In this document: positions 61,210-64,000 of the stretch, in pieces | Position numbering within the stretch: position 1 is the stretch's first letter | Layout of the letters: each line of letters starts with the position of its first letter | NCBI GenBank assembly: GCA_903858815.1 | Contig: CAIOKE010000311.1 | Coordinates: forward strand, 20,807-84,806 | Reading direction: 5' to 3' | DNA length: 64,000 nucleotides | Origin: an uncultured Planctomycetaceae bacterium | GTDB lineage: Bacteria; Planctomycetota; Planctomycetia; Planctomycetales; Planctomycetaceae | Translations under genes and position numbers: made by a program | Notes under the pieces: model-generated | What the model was told of the DNA's origin: nothing | Seen by the model: only the letters and a program-made list of their open reading frames with translations | Databases searched by the model: none

Positions 61210-61915
61210 TGTCCGTCCCCTGATTTCCCTGAGCCAACTCGGACTGCTGCCGTTCCAGACGCCCCTCACGCACCGCTGACACCCACTCAAACACCACCGG
61301 CAGCAATGACACCACCACAATCCCCACAATCACATACTCAAAGTTCTTCTTCACAAATTCCAGATGACCAAAGTAAAAACCAGCCAGCAGAAAACCACCC
61401 ACCCAGCACAACCCACCCGTCAGATTAAACATCCAGAATCGCCACAGATTCATCTGCCCCACACCAGCAACAAACGGAGCAAAAGTGCGCAGGATCGGAG
61501 CAAACCGAGCGAGAAAAATGGCCTTCCCACCATGCTTCACATAAAACCGCTGCGCCTTCAGCAGATGATCCCGATTCAATAACCACGAATCCTCACGCGA
61601 AAACACCTTCGGACCAATCCAGCGACCAATCCCGTAATTCACCGCATCACCCACCACACCCGCCACAAACAGCAACACAAACATCAGCCACGGATTCAGC
61701 CCGGAATCCTCGTTCGCCATCAATGCGCCAACCGCAAACAACAGCGAATCACCAGGCAGAAACGGCAGAATAATCAGACCCGTTTCTGCAAAAATAATCC
61801 CGAACAGCAGCGCGTACATCCACAGCCCCCACTCGGCTGCCAGCCGCGCAAGGTGCTCGTCCATGTGCCGCACCGTATCCAGCACCGTCCACAAAAACTG
61901 CACCATGTGTACCAC
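61193..61915 (-). CDS. DedA-family membrane protein
   Basis: FAETGLIILPFLPGDSLLFAVGAL, GDAVNYGIGRWIG, FARFAPILRTFAPFVAGVGQM. Confidence 0.93.
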   Translation of the reverse strand: MVHMVQFLWTVLDTVRHMDEHLARLAAEWGLWMYALLFGIIFAETGLIILPFLPGDSLLFAVGALMANEDSGLNPWLMFVLLFVAGVVGDAVNYGIGRWIGPKVFSREDSWLLNRDHLLKAQRFYVKHGGKAIFLARFAPILRTFAPFVAGVGQMNLWRFWMFNLTGGLCWVGGFLLAGFYFGHLEFVKKNFEYVIVGIVVVSLLPVVFEWVSAVREGRLERQQSELAQGNQGTDSGSSV

Positions 61916-62030
61916 CTCTCCTGCTTCCGCACCCCGATCGCCAGACGCCCTGCATTGAACTGCCGAATTCCAGTTGAAGGAAGAGCATTCCAGCGGAAAT
62001 CCTCAGTTTCCAATGCAGACTCCAAATGCG

Positions 62031-62055
62031 AAACGGCCGGGATCCCTCCCGGCCG
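62031..62055 (-). terminator. Hairpin downstream of the 62168-63112 gene, probable terminator
   Basis: CGGCCGGG ATCCCT CCCGGCCG with short T-rich tail on minus strand. Confidence 0.5.
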
Positions 62056-62167
62056 CTTCCTCGTCTCAACTTCTGTCCGTGGCGTGTCCGAACATCTGCG
62101 TCCCTGCAGGCACGCGTCCCTGCCGCGTCAGCGGCGTCCCCCCGGCAGATGCCGGACCCTTCCTGAT

Positions 62168-63112
62168 TCAGTGCGTCGTGTAAATCGACGGATCATCGAT
62201 GATGATCGGAGTCGACCACGTCTGACCGTCGTTCGTATTGCAGGAATTAAAGAAATGAGTCGCGAAGTGCTCGGCCACGTAACCATACGGAGTCCCCGAA
62301 TGCAGCAGGTCCGATGCAGTCAGATTCCCCACGCCCTGTCGACCATAGAAGTGCACCCGACCGTCACCGCTCACCGACATCCCCAAAGTCCACCAGCCCG
62401 GTGACAACCTGATGCTCCGCATCTCATGTCCCAGATTGTTGCCGCGAATAATCAGGTACGCCTCGTCCTCCTTGTAGCGACCGTCGTGAGCACTGTGGAA
62501 CTCAATGAAATACCCTGGCCAGTAGTCTTCCTGCTTCTGCACGGTCTTCGTGAAAAAGAACTTCTTCTCCTTCTCACTGATCGTTGTCTTCAGGTCAATC
62601 CGGTAACCGAAATGTGAACCCGACCGATCCTCCCAGCGATCAAAAGGCGGCAGGTAAACGCGAGTCACACAGCTGGGATTGCGACTGACCGATATCATCC
62701 CGATCCGGGACGAACAGGCCATAATCAGGTCGTCCTGCTCCATCTGAAAACTATTCAGACCAGGCACGCCGGAATTCAACGTCTGGATCTTCAGAGCACC
62801 CTTGCTGCCAGCCAGTCCGCCAGCCGGAGTCTCCACGCGAACGATATGGTCCGGCATCCCCCGCTTCGGACTCTCAAACCAACGACGATTCGTCGAAACC
62901 CCCAGCGGAGATCGCACCTGCTCGTCCTGCTCACGACTGGCCTTGGCACCGTTCTGCACCCACTTCCACTTCTCATCCTCGAAGTCGTCGCCCACCTGAC
63001 TCAGCTTCACGCCGGTCCCAGGAACCACCTGAGCTTCCACCGTCGAATAAAACAGAGGAATCGCCAGTACAAAACACAGACCCTGCCATCCTGATCCAAA
63101 CAGCGACTTCAT
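62168..63112 (-). CDS. Secreted hypothetical protein
   Basis: Signal peptide MKSLFGSGWQGLCFVLAIPLFYSTVEAQ, 314 aa non-repetitive ORF. Confidence 0.8.
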   Translation of the reverse strand: MKSLFGSGWQGLCFVLAIPLFYSTVEAQVVPGTGVKLSQVGDDFEDEKWKWVQNGAKASREQDEQVRSPLGVSTNRRWFESPKRGMPDHIVRVETPAGGLAGSKGALKIQTLNSGVPGLNSFQMEQDDLIMACSSRIGMISVSRNPSCVTRVYLPPFDRWEDRSGSHFGYRIDLKTTISEKEKKFFFTKTVQKQEDYWPGYFIEFHSAHDGRYKEDEAYLIIRGNNLGHEMRSIRLSPGWWTLGMSVSGDGRVHFYGRQGVGNLTASDLLHSGTPYGYVAEHFATHFFNSCNTNDGQTWSTPIIIDDPSIYTTH

Positions 63113-63412
63113 GTCGTTGCCGCTCCCTCGGAAACTGCAGTGGAATACCCCACCACCGATTCCTGCTGCCTTGCTTCAATTCCAAAACCAACCCACATCC
63201 TTCTATCGGCCAGCCGTTTTTCCCCCGTCAAGCAGATTCCCACACCCACCACACCGAATTGCCCGAATCCCGGCCACAACAAACAGAATCCCGCAGATCC
63301 CGCACAAATCCCCCACTTTCCGGCCCGTCACCGCTCCCAGTCTCAGTCCAGAAAATCCCTGCAGTTCGGTTGCCGCAACGCCGATCCCCGGTTATATTCC
63401 TTCGCTCGCAAC

Positions 63413-63498
63413 GCGCAAGTGGCGAAATTGGCAGACGCGCTAGCTTCAGGAGCTAGTGGGAGTTATATCCCATGCAGGTTCAAGTCCTGTCTTGCGCA
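63413..63498 (+). tRNA. tRNA-Leu (anticodon CAG), 3' CCA not encoded
   Basis: GCGCAAG/CTTGCGC acceptor stem, CTAGC-TTCAGGA-GCTAG anticodon arm, long variable arm, GGTTCAAGTCC T-arm. Confidence 0.94.
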
Positions 63499-63592
63499 AT
63501 CAGGGTAGTGTCGTAGAGAATGATGCGAACAACGGCGTCAAACGCTTGAAACGCTATCTGGACACGGCTCATGCCGTCTACCTGTGATGTTC

Positions 63593-63623
63593 AAAAAACC
63601 ACACCATACGGTGTGGTTTTTTT
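63593..63623 (+). terminator. Bidirectional-looking intrinsic terminator
   Basis: AAAAAACCACACC ATAC GGTGTGGTTTTTTT. Confidence 0.88.
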
Positions 63624-63791
63624 ATGCCCAAAGCGAAATCCGGTCAGTACCCGCAAACTGCATGGCCACAGCAGTTTACAAAGATTCCCGCACGCAAAAC
63701 CAGGATAGCCGGAACGAATTGTCCGCAAGCGTTCAGCGTCCGCGGCCGCACCTCGTGTGGCTCAAGGATCGCCTGCCACCCACGGCCCCCA

Positions 63792-64000
63792 CCCCGGGAC
63801 CACCGAGCACCAGCTCGGTAACGCTTCCCCAACGACCTTCGACTCCGCACGCCCCGAACCCCGGGACCACCGAGCACCAGCTCGGTAACACTTCCCCACC
63901 CACCTTCGACTCGGCACGCCCGAACCCAGGGACCACCGAGCACCAGCTCGGTAACACTTCCCCAACTACCTTCGGTTCGGCACGCACCGAACCCCGGGAC
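63792..64000. repeat. About 67-bp tandem repeat, more than three copies, continuing beyond window
   Basis: CCCCGGGACCACCGAGCACCAGCTCGGTAACRCTTCCCC... with GGG landmarks at 63796, 63863, 63929 and 63996 (periods 67, 66, 67). Confidence 0.93.

Noticed and set aside
63644-63987. Minus-strand ORFs through the tandem repeats (for example GEVLPSWCSVVPGFG repeats)
   Set aside because: The repeat period is not a multiple of 3 and several frames are open; more likely non-coding.
63792-64000. Possible CRISPR array
   Set aside because: The whole 67-bp unit is repeated, with no variable spacers and no cas genes nearby; it is a tandem repeat.

Overview
The window looks like a planctomycete chromosome segment (inferred from PVC-type heme/dehydrogenase proteins, DUF1549/DUF1553, DUF1080 and MoxR-DUF58-VWA clusters). 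It contains about 38 supportable protein genes, one tRNA-Leu(CAG), one complete IS element with target duplications, several intrinsic terminators and a 67-bp tandem repeat running off the right edge. Housekeeping genes: rsgA, pilT, pnp, rpsO, pheS, rplT, rpmI, pckA and an imuB-like gene. Three regions stand out. (1) A secreted redox locus at 10.7-21.9 kb has a 1781-aa fusion protein (SGNH hydrolase, dehydrogenase-type beta-propeller, HEAT, PA14, type-1 copper domain, cytochrome c). Next to it is a cysteine-rich multicopper-oxidase-fold protein that has lost half of its copper-ligand histidines. A canonical multicopper oxidase paralogue follows, split by an ISAs1-family element (17-bp inverted repeats, perfect 10-bp target duplication). 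(2) A roughly 17-kb minus-strand operon (25.7-42.7 kb), largely linked by ATGA start/stop overlaps, encodes a methyltransferase, ABC ATPase, NHL lipoprotein, giant VWA/GATase-like membrane protein, MoxR, DUF58, VWA, and a second ABC ATPase/permease with large beta-sandwich membrane proteins. Part of this module recurs at the left edge. (3) Smaller regulatory oddities: a terminator directly before pheS, homopolymer C/G tracts at gene starts, and a GNRA-capped hairpin after rpsO. All family assignments come from reading motifs; no database search was run.
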